Assembly: GCF_052145335.1 (NCBI RefSeq)
Contig: NZ_JBKQOU010000140.1
Span: 1 to 55,206, forward strand
Direction: 5' to 3'
Source: Rhodoblastus sp052145335
Lineage (GTDB): Bacteria; Pseudomonadota; Alphaproteobacteria; Rhizobiales; Beijerinckiaceae
Length of the DNA: 55,206 nucleotides
A model generated the notes under the pieces. The model saw only the letters and a program-made list of their open reading frames with translations. It was not told the DNA's origin and did no database searches. This document shows positions 29,608-38,720 of this stretch, piece by piece. Both the position numbers and the translations under genes were made by a program. Positions within the stretch are counted from its first letter, which is position 1, and every line of letters starts with the position of its first letter.

Positions 29608-30378
29608 ATGATTTTGAATCGATGCGTCGCGTCGACCGGCGCTGCCCTCTCGATGTTATTCGTCTATGGGCTCACTGCAATTGCAGGAGACGTCTCTCCG
29701 TCGCTTCGACACTCGCCAGCCGTCCAAAAACCAGGCGCCGACGTTCCTGCGCCCCCGCCGCGTCCGAGCGAGTTTGGACCTCCTCTGTCCATCGAAACAG
29801 GTCCGCAACAGGCCGCCCCTCAGCCTGACTTGGTTTGCACGCGCGCTATGGCTAGCGGGCGGATCGTCGCGGCGTTGATCGCGCCCGTGGTCGGGCCGGA
29901 TCATTGCGGAATCGCCGCCCCGTTGAAGCTCAGCGCCATCATTCTTCCCGACGGCGCGCGCGTTCCCCTGGAGCCGGAATCCCTGCTGCGATGCGATTTT
30001 GCAGAGGCGCTCGCAGATTGGGTGCGCGAAGACGTAGCCCCGCTCGCTCGGATCGCCGGCGGCGGTCTCGCAAAAATCCTCGGATCCGATGGTTACGAGT
30101 GCCGTAGCCGCAACCGTATAAGCGGCGCGATCATCAGTGAACACGCCACAGGCAACGCTTTGGACCTACGTGGTTTCAAGCTCCAAGATGGCCGAACTCT
30201 TTTGATAGGGAGCGCGAACGAAGATCTCGATTTCATGACGCAGATCCGCGACACAAGCTGTGCGCGATTCACCACGGTGCTTGGGCCGGGCTCGGACGGC
30301 TACCACCAAATGCACTTGCATTTTGATCTCAAAGCGCGACGCATTGGCTACCGTATCTGCCAATGGGATATGGAATAG
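29608..30378 (+). CDS. Extensin-like family protein, secreted
   Basis: A 256-residue protein with a signal-peptide-like N terminus (about 1-27, ending IAG) and a Pro/Ala-rich linker. A C-terminal extensin-like domain (PF06904 type) follows, with conserved cysteines: CTRAM, HCGIAAPL, YECRSRN, SEHATGNALDLRGF, SCARFTTVLGPGSDGYH and HFDLKARR. The HATGNALD and HMHFDL-type histidines resemble metal-binding sites of peptidoglycan peptidases. The longer frame back to 29491 gives no signal peptide, so I chose ATG 29608. The 480 bases before it, after the CsbD gene, show no supported gene. Confidence 0.82.
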   Translation: MILNRCVASTGAALSMLFVYGLTAIAGDVSPSLRHSPAVQKPGADVPAPPPRPSEFGPPLSIETGPQQAAPQPDLVCTRAMASGRIVAALIAPVVGPDHCGIAAPLKLSAIILPDGARVPLEPESLLRCDFAEALADWVREDVAPLARIAGGGLAKILGSDGYECRSRNRISGAIISEHATGNALDLRGFKLQDGRTLLIGSANEDLDFMTQIRDTSCARFTTVLGPGSDGYHQMHLHFDLKARRIGYRICQWDME

Positions 30379-30464
30379 CAAACGCGAACAGCCGACTCGG
30401 CGCCTCCAGCGCCAACGACTGCTTCGAGCCGCGATGCATTATCTACGCGGCAAATGGAGGTCCG

Positions 30465-32152
30465 CATTGGGTCTTGGTTGTGTGAAAACGCCGAGCGGGC
30501 TGGTGACAAGAGCGTTTTTCGAGCGGCGTCTTCGTTTCGTTGTTTCGTGTCGGGATCTTTGCCGAATAGCTTGGCGGTGGTCCGCCAAATTGCGCGCAAA
30601 TTGACGCAACTGACTCGAGTGACTTCCGGGCTTCATCCTGCGCGGATGGCGGCGACCAACGCTGGCCTGCCGATGATATTCATCACCCTGGTCAGATTAT
30701 AGGCGAGCACGTGCAACGCCATTTCCGCGGCGACGTTGGGAAGCCGTTTCATGAGGAAGTGCGTGGCGCCCATCCTCGCCTTGATCGTGCCGAAGGGATG
30801 TTCGACGGTCTCCCGGCGCGTGCGCATGGCGCCCGGATTGGCGTCGAGCCGCCGTTGAACCTCCTCGACCAGGTGCTCATGGGCCCAGCGCGTCAGCCGA
30901 CGTTCCTCTTTGCTTGTCGTGCACTTGCTCTTGATCTGGCAGGACGAGCAGGCCGCCGTCGCCCAATAGCGGCGTTGCTCCATCCCCTTCTCGATGGTGG
31001 TGTAGCGATAGATCAGCAACTGGTTGGCCGGGCAGCGATAGACGTCTTGATCGGGAAGATAGACAAAGTCCGGTTTGCCGAACCTCCCATCCGCTGTCGC
31101 GTTGGACGTCTGCGGCTTCGGCAAAGTGACGGTCACGCCGGCCTCGACGCACTGCTTTATCTGCTCGCTGTCGAAATAACCTCGATCCGCCAGCACATCG
31201 AGCGTTTCGACCTCCAGGGTCTCCTTTGCGGCCTTCGCCATCGGCGCCAACTGCGCCCGGTCGTTGCCGACATTCGTCACCTCGTGCGTGACGATCAGGT
31301 GGTGTTTGCTTTCGACAGCGACCTGAACATTGTAGCCGACCACCCCGGAGCCGCGGCCGCTGGTCGCCATCGAGTGCGAGTCGGGATCGGTCAGGGATAT
31401 TTGCTGGTCCGGCTCGGCCTTCATGCGCGCATCGAGGACTGCGAGACGCTGCATCTGCTGTTTCAGGCCCGCGATCTTCTCTTTCAGGTGCTCGACCTTC
31501 ATCGCAATCTCGTCCGAAGGCTCCTGACGATCCGCGGTATCGAGCTGATTGAGGTAGCGGGCTATATTCTCTTCAATCTGAGCCAGGCGCCGCGCCATCT
31601 TCGCACGTGTGAAGTTCCGGTCGCGGTTGTTAACCGCCTTGAACTTGCTGCCGTCAATGACAACGACGCCGCCGCTCAGCAGACCCATCGTCCGGCACAA
31701 GGTGACGAACCGCACGCAGACTTTGCGCAAAGCCGCGCCGTTTTCCTTCCGGAAATCCGCGATTGTCTTGTGATCGGGCGCCAGCCGGCCGAGCAGCCAC
31801 ATCAACTCGACATTTCGCCCGGCCTCGCGTTCCAGTCGGCGGCTCGACTGGACCCGGTTGAGGTAACCGTAAATGTAGAGCTTCAACAGCACCGCTGGAT
31901 GGTAAGCGGGCCGACCGGTCCCCTTTGCGATCACGCCCGAAAAGCCCAGCGTTGGAAAATCGAGCGCGTCGACAAAGGCCTCGATCACATGAGCGGAGTT
32001 GTCCTCGCCAACCCAATCCTCAAGGCATTCTGGCAGGAGGCTCAGCTGCAAGCGGTCGACGCCTTCAACGAAACGACTCATGAAATCCTCCCGGCTCTCA
32101 ATGCAGGGATTCGCGCGGATCTGACTCGCGCATTTTCACACAGCCAGGGTCA
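30465..32152. mobile_element. IS1182-family insertion sequence, apparently intact
   Basis: A transposase gene with imperfect terminal inverted repeats. TTGGTTGTGTGAAAACGC at the left (about 30470) and, reading in from the right, CTGGCTGTGTGAAAATGC (complement of about 32130-32147) match at 15 of 18 positions. I could not define a clear target duplication. A homologous end without the rest of the element lies inverted at 38389-38605. Confidence 0.75.
30633..32081 (-). CDS. IS1182-family transposase
   Basis: A 482-residue DDE transposase with no frameshift. The N-terminal IS1182/IS5-like domain includes LLKLYIYGYLNRVQSSRRLE and RLAPDHKTIADFR. The catalytic Asp is in VVVIDGSKFKA, a coiled segment lies around 195-225, the second Asp is in DVLADRGYFDSEQ, and the Glu is in RRETVEHPFGTIK. 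A zinc-finger-like cluster ACSSCQIKSKC lies before it. Length and motifs are as expected for an active enzyme. Confidence 0.92.
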   Translation of the reverse strand: MSRFVEGVDRLQLSLLPECLEDWVGEDNSAHVIEAFVDALDFPTLGFSGVIAKGTGRPAYHPAVLLKLYIYGYLNRVQSSRRLEREAGRNVELMWLLGRLAPDHKTIADFRKENGAALRKVCVRFVTLCRTMGLLSGGVVVIDGSKFKAVNNRDRNFTRAKMARRLAQIEENIARYLNQLDTADRQEPSDEIAMKVEHLKEKIAGLKQQMQRLAVLDARMKAEPDQQISLTDPDSHSMATSGRGSGVVGYNVQVAVESKHHLIVTHEVTNVGNDRAQLAPMAKAAKETLEVETLDVLADRGYFDSEQIKQCVEAGVTVTLPKPQTSNATADGRFGKPDFVYLPDQDVYRCPANQLLIYRYTTIEKGMEQRRYWATAACSSCQIKSKCTTSKEERRLTRWAHEHLVEEVQRRLDANPGAMRTRRETVEHPFGTIKARMGATHFLMKRLPNVAAEMALHVLAYNLTRVMNIIGRPALVAAIRAG

Positions 32153-32629
32153 TGTTGAGACCTACGCGAACGGGCCATGAATGTCGGTTTTGAGACGGTT
32201 TCGCCCACTGATCTTCGGCGCCGAATTCCTCGATCGCGCCGAAAATTGCCTCCTGGCGCGCCCGCAAGCTGATGCTAAGCGTTTGATTTTTATTCCTTCG
32301 ACGGCGAACACTTGCGGCGCAGATTTTCGCCGATTGAACGAGCCAAATTTTTAAATCGAGGGAGCAAATTATTTCTTTCGAACGTCCGATTTTGTGTGGT
32401 AAATATAGCCAAGCTGACGGAGGTTCGTCTGAGGCGCGGGACGCAGTAAAAATTCTTGCGTGTCGGCTCTGACTGAAAAAACGTCGCTCCCTTCCGAACA
32501 TGGCTCATCGACCATTGCAGGCTTCGGCGCGCGCATGCGCATCGCGCAGGCTTTCGCCATGCTTGTAACTGATCAGGCCGCCTCCGTTCGGAAGTTTCGC
32601 TAACCCAAAAACAGTTCAAATCACGGCTC

Positions 32630-32675
32630 GACGCCGGTCACTCCATGTCCCTCCGGGCATGGGATGGCCGGCGTT
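32630..32675. repeat. Strong hairpin before the ParB-methyltransferase gene
   Basis: CGCCGG and CCGGCG enclose a second stem formed by CATG-CCC and GGG-CATG sequences, ending about 20 bases before the start at 32694. It may be an attenuator or the terminator of a lost upstream gene. The stretch 32160-32630 otherwise holds no supported gene and has a locally AT-rich part around 32340-32480. Confidence 0.45.
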
Positions 32676-32693
32676 TGTCGTTTGGAGATAGAC

Positions 32694-34025
32694 ATGACAA
32701 AACGAAGCATTGAGATGATCGCCATCAATCAATTGGTTCCTCATGAGCGCAACGCCCGCACGCATTCAAAAAAGCAGATCAGAGGCATAGCAAAATCGAT
32801 CGAGCGGTTCGGATTTCGCAACCCAGTGCTGGCGACGAGCGAAAACAGGATCATTGTCGGCCACGGCCGTGTCGAGGCGGCAAAAAGCATCGGATTGAAA
32901 GAGGTTCCTGTCCTTCGCTATGACGATATGACGCCCGACGAGGTCAGGGCCTATGTCCTTGCCGACAACCAGCTGGCGACGAGCGCCGGCTGGGATCAAG
33001 AAGCGTTGGCGATCGAGCTGCAATATCTCGTCAGCATTGACTTCGACATCGAGACGATCGGTTTTGAGATTCCAAAGGTCGATCTGATTCTCGACGCTGA
33101 AGCCGCCAAGGCCAATGACCCCGGCCTTGAGGACGACATTCCGGCAAGAAACGACGGGCCGCCGATCAGCCGGACCGGCGATCTATGGCTTTTCGGCCCG
33201 GCGAAGGAGATCAGGCACAAGTTGCTCGTCGGAGATGCAAGATCGCCGGCCGATTATGCGGCTTTGATGGAGGGCGGCAAGGCGGCGATGATGATCACCG
33301 CCCCCCCCTATAACGTGCCGATCGCCGGCCATGTTTCTGGGCTGGGACGCAATGTTCATCGCGAATTCACATTCGCCTCCGGCGAGATGGGCGAGGAAGA
33401 GTTCGTCGTCTTCCTCGCAGCCTTTATGGAGCAGGCGGGTCAGCACCTTAGCGAAGGCGCGCTCCACTATGTGTTCATGGACTGGCGACATTCCTATGAC
33501 CTGCAGAGCGCGGCGCGCCGCCTCGGCCTGTCGCTTCTCAATATGTGCGTCTGGAAAAAAACCAACGCCGGGATGGGATCGCTTTACCGCTCGATGCATG
33601 AGCTCTGCTTGATCTTCAAGCAGGGCGCCGCTCCGCACCGCAACAATGTCGAGCTCGGAAAACATGGCCGCTCTCGAAGCAATGTCTGGACCTACGCCGG
33701 CGCCAATAGTTTTCGTGCGGGCCGCGACGAAGACCTTGCCGATCACCCCACCGTCAAGCCGGCCCAGATGATCGCCGACGCCATTCGCGACGTGACCAAG
33801 CGCAGCGATGTGGTGCTCGATCCCTTCGCGGGATCGGGAACGATTCTCATCGCCGCCGAGATGACCGGGCGCAGGGCGCGGGGAATCGAGATCGATCCGG
33901 CCTATGCCGATGTGGCGATCCGCAGGTTTGAGGCCTTCACCGGCAAGTCGGCCATTCTGGCCGCCACCGGCGAAAACTTCGAAGCTGTGGCGGAGGGAAG
34001 GATGGCCGAGCTCGTCCTCGCCTGA
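32694..34025 (+). CDS. ParB-domain DNA methyltransferase (phage-type)
   Basis: A 443-residue fusion. Residues 1-100 form a ParB/Srx N-terminal domain (NPVLATSENRIIVGHGRVEAAKSIG), and residues 165-430 a beta-class N6-adenine or N4-cytosine methyltransferase. The SAM motif is DPFAGSGTILIAAE near residue 380, the HPTVKP motif is present, and motif IV reads TAPPYNV where the family has DPPY or SPPY. The Asp-to-Ala difference is a single-base change (GAC to GCC) and could abolish catalysis. Such genes are typical of prophages and integrative elements. A terminator follows. Confidence 0.88.
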   Translation: MTKRSIEMIAINQLVPHERNARTHSKKQIRGIAKSIERFGFRNPVLATSENRIIVGHGRVEAAKSIGLKEVPVLRYDDMTPDEVRAYVLADNQLATSAGWDQEALAIELQYLVSIDFDIETIGFEIPKVDLILDAEAAKANDPGLEDDIPARNDGPPISRTGDLWLFGPAKEIRHKLLVGDARSPADYAALMEGGKAAMMITAPPYNVPIAGHVSGLGRNVHREFTFASGEMGEEEFVVFLAAFMEQAGQHLSEGALHYVFMDWRHSYDLQSAARRLGLSLLNMCVWKKTNAGMGSLYRSMHELCLIFKQGAAPHRNNVELGKHGRSRSNVWTYAGANSFRAGRDEDLADHPTVKPAQMIADAIRDVTKRSDVVLDPFAGSGTILIAAEMTGRRARGIEIDPAYADVAIRRFEAFTGKSAILAATGENFEAVAEGRMAELVLA

Positions 34026-34060
34026 CCCCTTAATCCGAATCTCCCCCCTACTCCCAGCCA

Positions 34061-34088
34061 AAGGCGCGTCGAAAGACGCGCTTTTTTT
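34061..34088 (+). terminator. Rho-independent terminator after the methyltransferase
   Basis: GCGCGTC and GACGCGC form a 7-bp stem with a GAAA tetraloop followed by seven T, 40 bases past the stop and 25 before the next start. Confidence 0.9.
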
Positions 34089-34113
34089 AATTCAAATACA
34101 GGAGCGTAAGACA

Positions 34114-34548
34114 ATGAAACACACCAATGAAAGCGGCGATCGTCAAGTTGCGGACGAGGATTACGCGGTGGGATACGGCCGCCCGCCGAAAGATCACCAG
34201 TTCAAAAAGGGCCGCAGCGGCAATCCGGCCGGTCGGCCGAAGCGGAAGGATGAAGGCCGCCTCAAGATGATCGATGTTTTGATGGAGCCGCGCGCCGCCA
34301 AGATAAACGGCAAGACCCGCCGCATGCCTGCAGGCGAACTGCTGTTTCGGGCGCAGATGGAGAAAGCCTTTCAGGGCAATTCCCCGGCCACGAAAATGCT
34401 GCTGGACCTGATGTTAAAATGGGGCGTGCTGGACACGACCGTGGGCACGCCGGCTTTCGATGTTTCCGGCGCTAAGGAAGCGCTCCTTCGGAAGTTCGAA
34501 CTCGCTTGCAGAACTGCGCCTAACGCCGAAAATGCGGAAAAAAATTGA
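34114..34548 (+). CDS. DUF5681 domain protein
   Basis: A 144-residue protein with the DUF5681 start YGRPPKDHQFKKGRSGNPAGRPK (about residues 18-40), a basic, Gly/Pro-rich motif common in phage-linked proteins. A helical region (LLFRAQMEKAFQGNSPATKMLLDLMLKWG) follows. AGGAG lies before the ATG. Proteins of this type usually sit near terminase genes; none is seen here, which supports a decayed prophage. Confidence 0.82.
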   Translation: MKHTNESGDRQVADEDYAVGYGRPPKDHQFKKGRSGNPAGRPKRKDEGRLKMIDVLMEPRAAKINGKTRRMPAGELLFRAQMEKAFQGNSPATKMLLDLMLKWGVLDTTVGTPAFDVSGAKEALLRKFELACRTAPNAENAEKN

Positions 34549-34668
34549 ATCCCCTCGCCGTCGACGACGACGCGCCGCAGCGCCGGCGCAACGGCGATGA
34601 ATGACGTCCGCCATCGTTCCGCGCGACGGGCGCCTCCGTAAACGAAAAATTGCAACACCTGAGTTGAA

Positions 34669-34690
34669 GGGCGGGGCTGCGGCCCCGCCC
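34669..34690 (-). terminator. GC-rich hairpin overlapping a possible minus-strand stop
   Basis: GGGCGGGG and CCCCGCCC form a perfect 8-bp stem with a 6-base loop. On the minus strand it starts exactly at a TAG stop and is followed by TTCAACTC, so the T-run is poor. Confidence 0.45.
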
Positions 34691-35142
34691 TATCCGGCCC
34701 TGGCGATGAGCCAGTCGAGGAGGCCATTGCGCATGGCGGCGACGGACGGGTTTTCGCCGGACCAAAGCGTCACATCCGGCCGATGCGACGCTGCAAGCTG
34801 GTTTTGCGGCGTGGGGTTGACGAAAATTTGGCTTTGACGTTCGAAATGGCGTCGAAGCGTTCGATATAATGCTCCAGCGCCACCTATATCACCGACGTCG
34901 AACGCCGCGGCCGCAACCCAACGATTTTGATTATCCAAAAGCTCGCCGAAACGCTTTGCGTAAAGCCGGGCCAGTTGCTGGATTGATCTATTTCGTATGT
35001 TTCGGCTGGACTTCAGCGCACGGAAGAGCGTGTGTTGTCGTGAGCGCGGGAGGCGTCGCGGCGATCGGATGCGGCCATTATGGGGCGCGGAGTTGGAAAG
35101 CAGCGCCTGAGGCGAGCGAAGGGAGCTAAATCTCAAATCCAA
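34690..35142 (-). CDS. Possible hypothetical protein, unsupported beyond ORF and hairpin
   Basis: A 150-residue minus-strand ORF whose last 100 residues (from QQLARLYAKRFGELL) look protein-like in composition, while the first 50 are Arg/Ser-rich and probably not translated. Its stop is joined to a GC-rich hairpin. I recognise no family. The rest of the 34549-35517 gap holds only a plus-strand fragment around 35210-35368, with RERAKERLFEIEPLLFDAQR in an open frame and no start; it is likely a gene remnant. Confidence 0.3.
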   Translation of the reverse strand: MDLRFSSLRSPQALLSNSAPHNGRIRSPRRLPRSRQHTLFRALKSSRNIRNRSIQQLARLYAKRFGELLDNQNRWVAAAAFDVGDIGGAGALYRTLRRHFERQSQIFVNPTPQNQLAASHRPDVTLWSGENPSVAAMRNGLLDWLIARAG

Positions 35143-35517
35143 TGGGCGGCGACATCCTGCAGTTTATTGTTCGCGCCGTGAATTGGCGGCTGGTTGAGAG
35201 CGCCGCCCGCGTCAAGAAGCGGAGGACGCCATCGAACGCGGCCAGCGCGAGCGAGCCAAGGAGCGGCTTTTCGAAATCGAGCCGCTGCTGTTTGACGCGC
35301 AGCGCATTCTCTCCGCGAGCTTTATTCTCGCGCGGGACAGCGGCGCGAGCCGCCATCCGCCTGATTGAGCGCGATGCCCTGATGGTTCTGGCGCTGAATC
35401 GGCAACGGAGCAAAAAAGGAGAAAACTTCAAGGAAAGTGGACTGCCCTGCCCCGTCCTCGGGCGCAGGGCCGAGGCAGTGACGGCGCCAACGCCGCCATA
35501 ATCCTAATGGAGCCACT

Positions 35518-36129
35518 ATGTACCTCTCCGACACCCAGGCCGTGCTGCTCGCGGCCGCCGCCAATCGCGACGATCGCCTCATTCCAATTTCCGACCGGCT
35601 AAAGGGAGGCGCGGTGGGAACGGTCGCGCGCGCGCTGCTGAAACAACGCCTCGCCGAAGAAATCGTTGTCGCGTCAAATTCTCCGCACTGGCGGCGTAAT
35701 GAAGATGGCTCGCCGGTCGGCCTGCGCATTACGCGAACAGGCCTCGCTTCTATCGGCATCGACCCGGAAGATAGCCTCGGAGAAGACCAGCCGTCGGGAA
35801 ACGACGCAAACGCCGCTGGCGCTGACAACAATAGGGCAAAGTCAGGAGCAAAAACGGCCAGCTCTCCGCGTCCCGGCAGCAAAGGCGATTTGGCGATTAA
35901 CCTTCTTTGCAGGGAGGCCGGAGCCAATATTGGGGAACTCACCGCCGCGACCGGCTGGTTGCCGCATACCGTCCGCGCGGCCATGACGAGGCTTCGGCAG
36001 AAGGGTCAAAAAATTGAACGCCGAGCAGGAGCCGATGGCGCGCGCTACGCGATCACAGAAAAGCCGGATGCCGTGGGCGTCGTTTTGGACCATGCGAGCG
36101 CGCTTGCTGCGGATAAAGTGGGCGCTTAA
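35518..36129 (+). CDS. DUF3489 domain protein
   Basis: A 203-residue protein. The N-terminal part is a winged-helix-like region (YLSDTQAVLLAAAANRDD). A polar linker (about 95-120) follows, and then a DUF3489 domain with the signature IGELTAATGWLPHTVRAAMTR and ARYAI. Such proteins are probably DNA-binding and nearly always occur with DUF2924 and a serine recombinase, as here; the next gene starts 2 bases after the stop. Role in the element is unknown. Confidence 0.85.
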   Translation: MYLSDTQAVLLAAAANRDDRLIPISDRLKGGAVGTVARALLKQRLAEEIVVASNSPHWRRNEDGSPVGLRITRTGLASIGIDPEDSLGEDQPSGNDANAAGADNNRAKSGAKTASSPRPGSKGDLAINLLCREAGANIGELTAATGWLPHTVRAAMTRLRQKGQKIERRAGADGARYAITEKPDAVGVVLDHASALAADKVGA

Positions 36130-36131
36130 CC

Positions 36132-36782
36132 ATGCTGCAGTCCCCTCGCCCACCGCGCCGATCAACAGATCAAGCCACCGTGTTGGCGCCGGCATCACAA
36201 ACCACAGACAACGGCGTTTCGACCGAACCGCTCGAGAAACTTGTCCGCGCGGAACTCGATCGTTTGGAGGTGCTTGACGCCAATGACCTTCGCATCCGCT
36301 ACCGTCAACTAACGCGAAAGACCGCGCCTTCGCACCTCCCCCGATGGCTGCTTTTGCGCATTGTCGCCTACCGGATTCAGGCAAGAGCCTTTGGCGATCT
36401 CGATGCGGACGCGCTGAAGTTTCTGGCCGACGTCGCCAAGTCACTCGATTTGGAACGAAAGAACCAATCGGCGGCAAAGACGGAAGACGGTGCCCGGCGC
36501 CAACGCGTCGTCCCGCCAGTTCCGCCTGTCGCGCCCAGGACAAGGTTTCGGCCCGGAACGCTTCTGATGCGTGAACACGCCGGCGAGCTGCATCGCGTCA
36601 TGGTGGTAGAGCAGGGATACCAATGGAACGGCTGCACCTATGGCAGCTTATCGGAAGTCGCCCGCGCGATCACCGGCACAATTTGGAACGGTCCCTATTT
36701 CTTTGGCTTGCGGAACAAGACCGGTCGCGCCGACGCCAACCAGGAAAAAGGGCCCACGGGGGCGGAGCATGAGGCCTGCTGA
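36132..36782 (+). CDS. DUF2924 domain protein
   Basis: A 216-residue protein. DUF2924 covers about residues 35-190: RYRQLTRKTAPSHLPRWLLLRIVAYRIQARAFG in the first half, then FRPGTLLMREHAGELHRV and YGSLSEVARAITGTIWNGPYFF in the second. It overlaps the start of the recombinase gene by 14 bases and follows the DUF3489 gene by 2, so the three are one operon. Function is unknown; a helper role in integration is inferred from constant association. Confidence 0.88.
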   Translation: MLQSPRPPRRSTDQATVLAPASQTTDNGVSTEPLEKLVRAELDRLEVLDANDLRIRYRQLTRKTAPSHLPRWLLLRIVAYRIQARAFGDLDADALKFLADVAKSLDLERKNQSAAKTEDGARRQRVVPPVPPVAPRTRFRPGTLLMREHAGELHRVMVVEQGYQWNGCTYGSLSEVARAITGTIWNGPYFFGLRNKTGRADANQEKGPTGAEHEAC

Positions 36783-38373
36783 CAAACTTACGCGAACTCG
36801 GCTGCGCTGCGCCATCTACACCCGCGTTTCGAGCGACGCCGGCCTCGAGCAAGAGTTCAACTCGCTCGACAACCAGCGCGAAGCGGCGGAAGCCTACATC
36901 AAGAGCCAAGCCCATGAGGGCTGGGTTTTGATTCCGACGCGCTTTGACGACGGCGGATTCTCGGGCGGCTCGATCGAGCGGCCGGCATTGCAGATGCTTC
37001 TCGCCGACGTCCGCTCGAAAAAGGTCGACATCATCGTCGTCTACAAAGTCGATCGCCTGACCCGTTCGCTTGCCGATTTCGCCAAGCTTGTCGAATTATT
37101 CGACGCGAATGGCGTCTCGTTCGTCTCGGTCACCCAGGCTTTCAACACCACCAACAGCATGGGCCGCCTGACTCTCAACGTATTGCTGTCCTTCGCCCAA
37201 TTCGAACGCGAAGTCACGGGAGAGCGGATCCGCGACAAGATCGCCGCGTCGAAGAAAAAAGGAATATGGATGGGCGGGAACTTGCCCCTGGGCTACCGCG
37301 TCGAAAACCGCAAGCTCAAGATCGTGCCGGAAGAAGCCGAAGAAGTGCGGTCGATGTTTCGTCGCTATCTGGAGCTTCGATCGGTTCCTGCATTAGCTGA
37401 AGAGTTGAAGATGCGCGGCTTCAAAACGCGCGTTCGCGAACTCGCTTCCGGCAGGACTATCGGCGGCGGCGCATTGACCCATGGGCCGCTGTCAGTGATC
37501 TTGAAAAACCGCATTTATCTTGGCGAAATCACCCCTCGCGGAAAATCGTGGCGCGGCGAGCATGAACCGATTGTCGATGTCGCACTCTTCGACGCCGTTC
37601 AAACGGTCCTCGCCGCCAACATCAAGGGGCGCAAGGAGCGATGGCGGCGTTCCGGGGCCATTTTGATGGGAAAAATCCGCGACGATCGCGGAAACCTCAT
37701 GACACCGGCCCATGCGAATAAGGGCCCTGCCCGCTATCGCTACTACGTCTCCTGCGCGAAGGCGCAGAACCGGGCCGAACAAGTCGGCTCGGTCGCGCGT
37801 GTGCCGGCCGTTGACGTCGAGAGGCTGGTGCTCGATTGCCTGAGAGGAATACGCCAAGAGAAGAGTATCCACGAAACAGCGATCGCCGCGTCGGACGAGG
37901 CTAGCCTCGCGGACGACGAACTAGTCGCCGCCATGCTCGATCAGGTCGTCGTGTTCGATCTCGAACTGCGGCTGACGCTTAAATCTCAACCAGATGTGGC
38001 TCCGGCATCAGAGATTTCCATCCCGTGGACGCGCCCGCGCCACACCCGCAAGCGCGCCGTCATTACCCCATCGGGCGCGCCGGACTTCAACGCCGAACCG
38101 ATCAGAGCCGAGGCGCGCGCCCGTCTGATCGCAGCCGTCATCCGCGCCCGCCGTTGGGTCGACCGACTGACAGATGGTTCTGTCGCCAGCTTGGCCGAAA
38201 TCGCGAGCCTCGAGCAAGTTTCCGAGCGCTCCGTCCGCATGACGTTGCCTCTGGCCTTTCTCTCACCGGACATTGTGAGGGCGGCCATTGATGGCGCGCT
38301 CCCGCATACGGCTGGCGTTTCCAGCCTCTGCGCCGCGCCAATGGAATGGGCGGCGCAAATGCGGGAAACATAG
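36769..38373 (+). CDS. Large serine recombinase
   Basis: A 534-residue site-specific recombinase. The resolvase/invertase domain covers about 1-150 (catalytic Ser in YTRVSSDAG, RLTRS, and QFEREVTGERIRDKIAASK). A recombinase domain (about 165-280, GYRVENRKL, ILKNRIYLGEI) follows, then a zinc-ribbon-like region that has few cysteines here (YYVSCAKA), and a helical C-terminal region. It would integrate or excise the surrounding element. The ATG at 36769 gives the resolvase start; the longer frame extends into DUF2924. No core attachment sequence could be defined. Confidence 0.92.
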   Translation: MRPADKLTRTRLRCAIYTRVSSDAGLEQEFNSLDNQREAAEAYIKSQAHEGWVLIPTRFDDGGFSGGSIERPALQMLLADVRSKKVDIIVVYKVDRLTRSLADFAKLVELFDANGVSFVSVTQAFNTTNSMGRLTLNVLLSFAQFEREVTGERIRDKIAASKKKGIWMGGNLPLGYRVENRKLKIVPEEAEEVRSMFRRYLELRSVPALAEELKMRGFKTRVRELASGRTIGGGALTHGPLSVILKNRIYLGEITPRGKSWRGEHEPIVDVALFDAVQTVLAANIKGRKERWRRSGAILMGKIRDDRGNLMTPAHANKGPARYRYYVSCAKAQNRAEQVGSVARVPAVDVERLVLDCLRGIRQEKSIHETAIAASDEASLADDELVAAMLDQVVVFDLELRLTLKSQPDVAPASEISIPWTRPRHTRKRAVITPSGAPDFNAEPIRAEARARLIAAVIRARRWVDRLTDGSVASLAEIASLEQVSERSVRMTLPLAFLSPDIVRAAIDGALPHTAGVSSLCAAPMEWAAQMRET

Positions 38374-38388
38374 GCACGCACGCATAGA

Positions 38389-38605
38389 TTAGGATATCCT
38401 CGGCAGGCCGGCGCTGGTAGCAGCGATCCGAGCGGGATGAAAACCGGTAGTTTTTGGCATTAGCCGCACCAGTGAACGCGCGAGATTGCCGAACGCCGCC
38501 AGTCTATTCCACAAGAACCCCGACACAAAACAACGAGCCGAAGACGGCCGCTTCAAAATCGCTTTTGCCGTCAGCCCGCTCGCGGTGTTCACTCGACCAA
38601 GACCC
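38389..38605. mobile_element. Solo end of an IS1182-family element, inverted
   Basis: On the plus strand the last transposase codons (GRPALVAAIRAG then stop, about 38400-38440) are identical in peptide to the C terminus of the intact IS at 30633. They are followed by the same kind of 3' region, ending in an end-like sequence CACTCGACCAAGACCC (complement GGGTCTTGGTCGAGTG). The rest of the IS is absent. It begins 16 bases after the recombinase stop. With the intact IS it forms outward-facing identical-type ends about 8.1 kb apart. Confidence 0.75.
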
Positions 38606-38720
38606 ATAGGAGAAATTCGCTGATCGCCGCACGAAGGTCTCAAATGCGGTGGAAAGCGGCAAATGCCTTTATGACTATTTTTGACCGATGCTGTTCTCTA
38701 ACAAGAAACATCCTGGTGGC

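Noticed and set aside
30711..32180. A 489-residue plus-strand frame over the IS1182 transposase
   Set aside because: It is antisense to a transposase with complete catalytic motifs.
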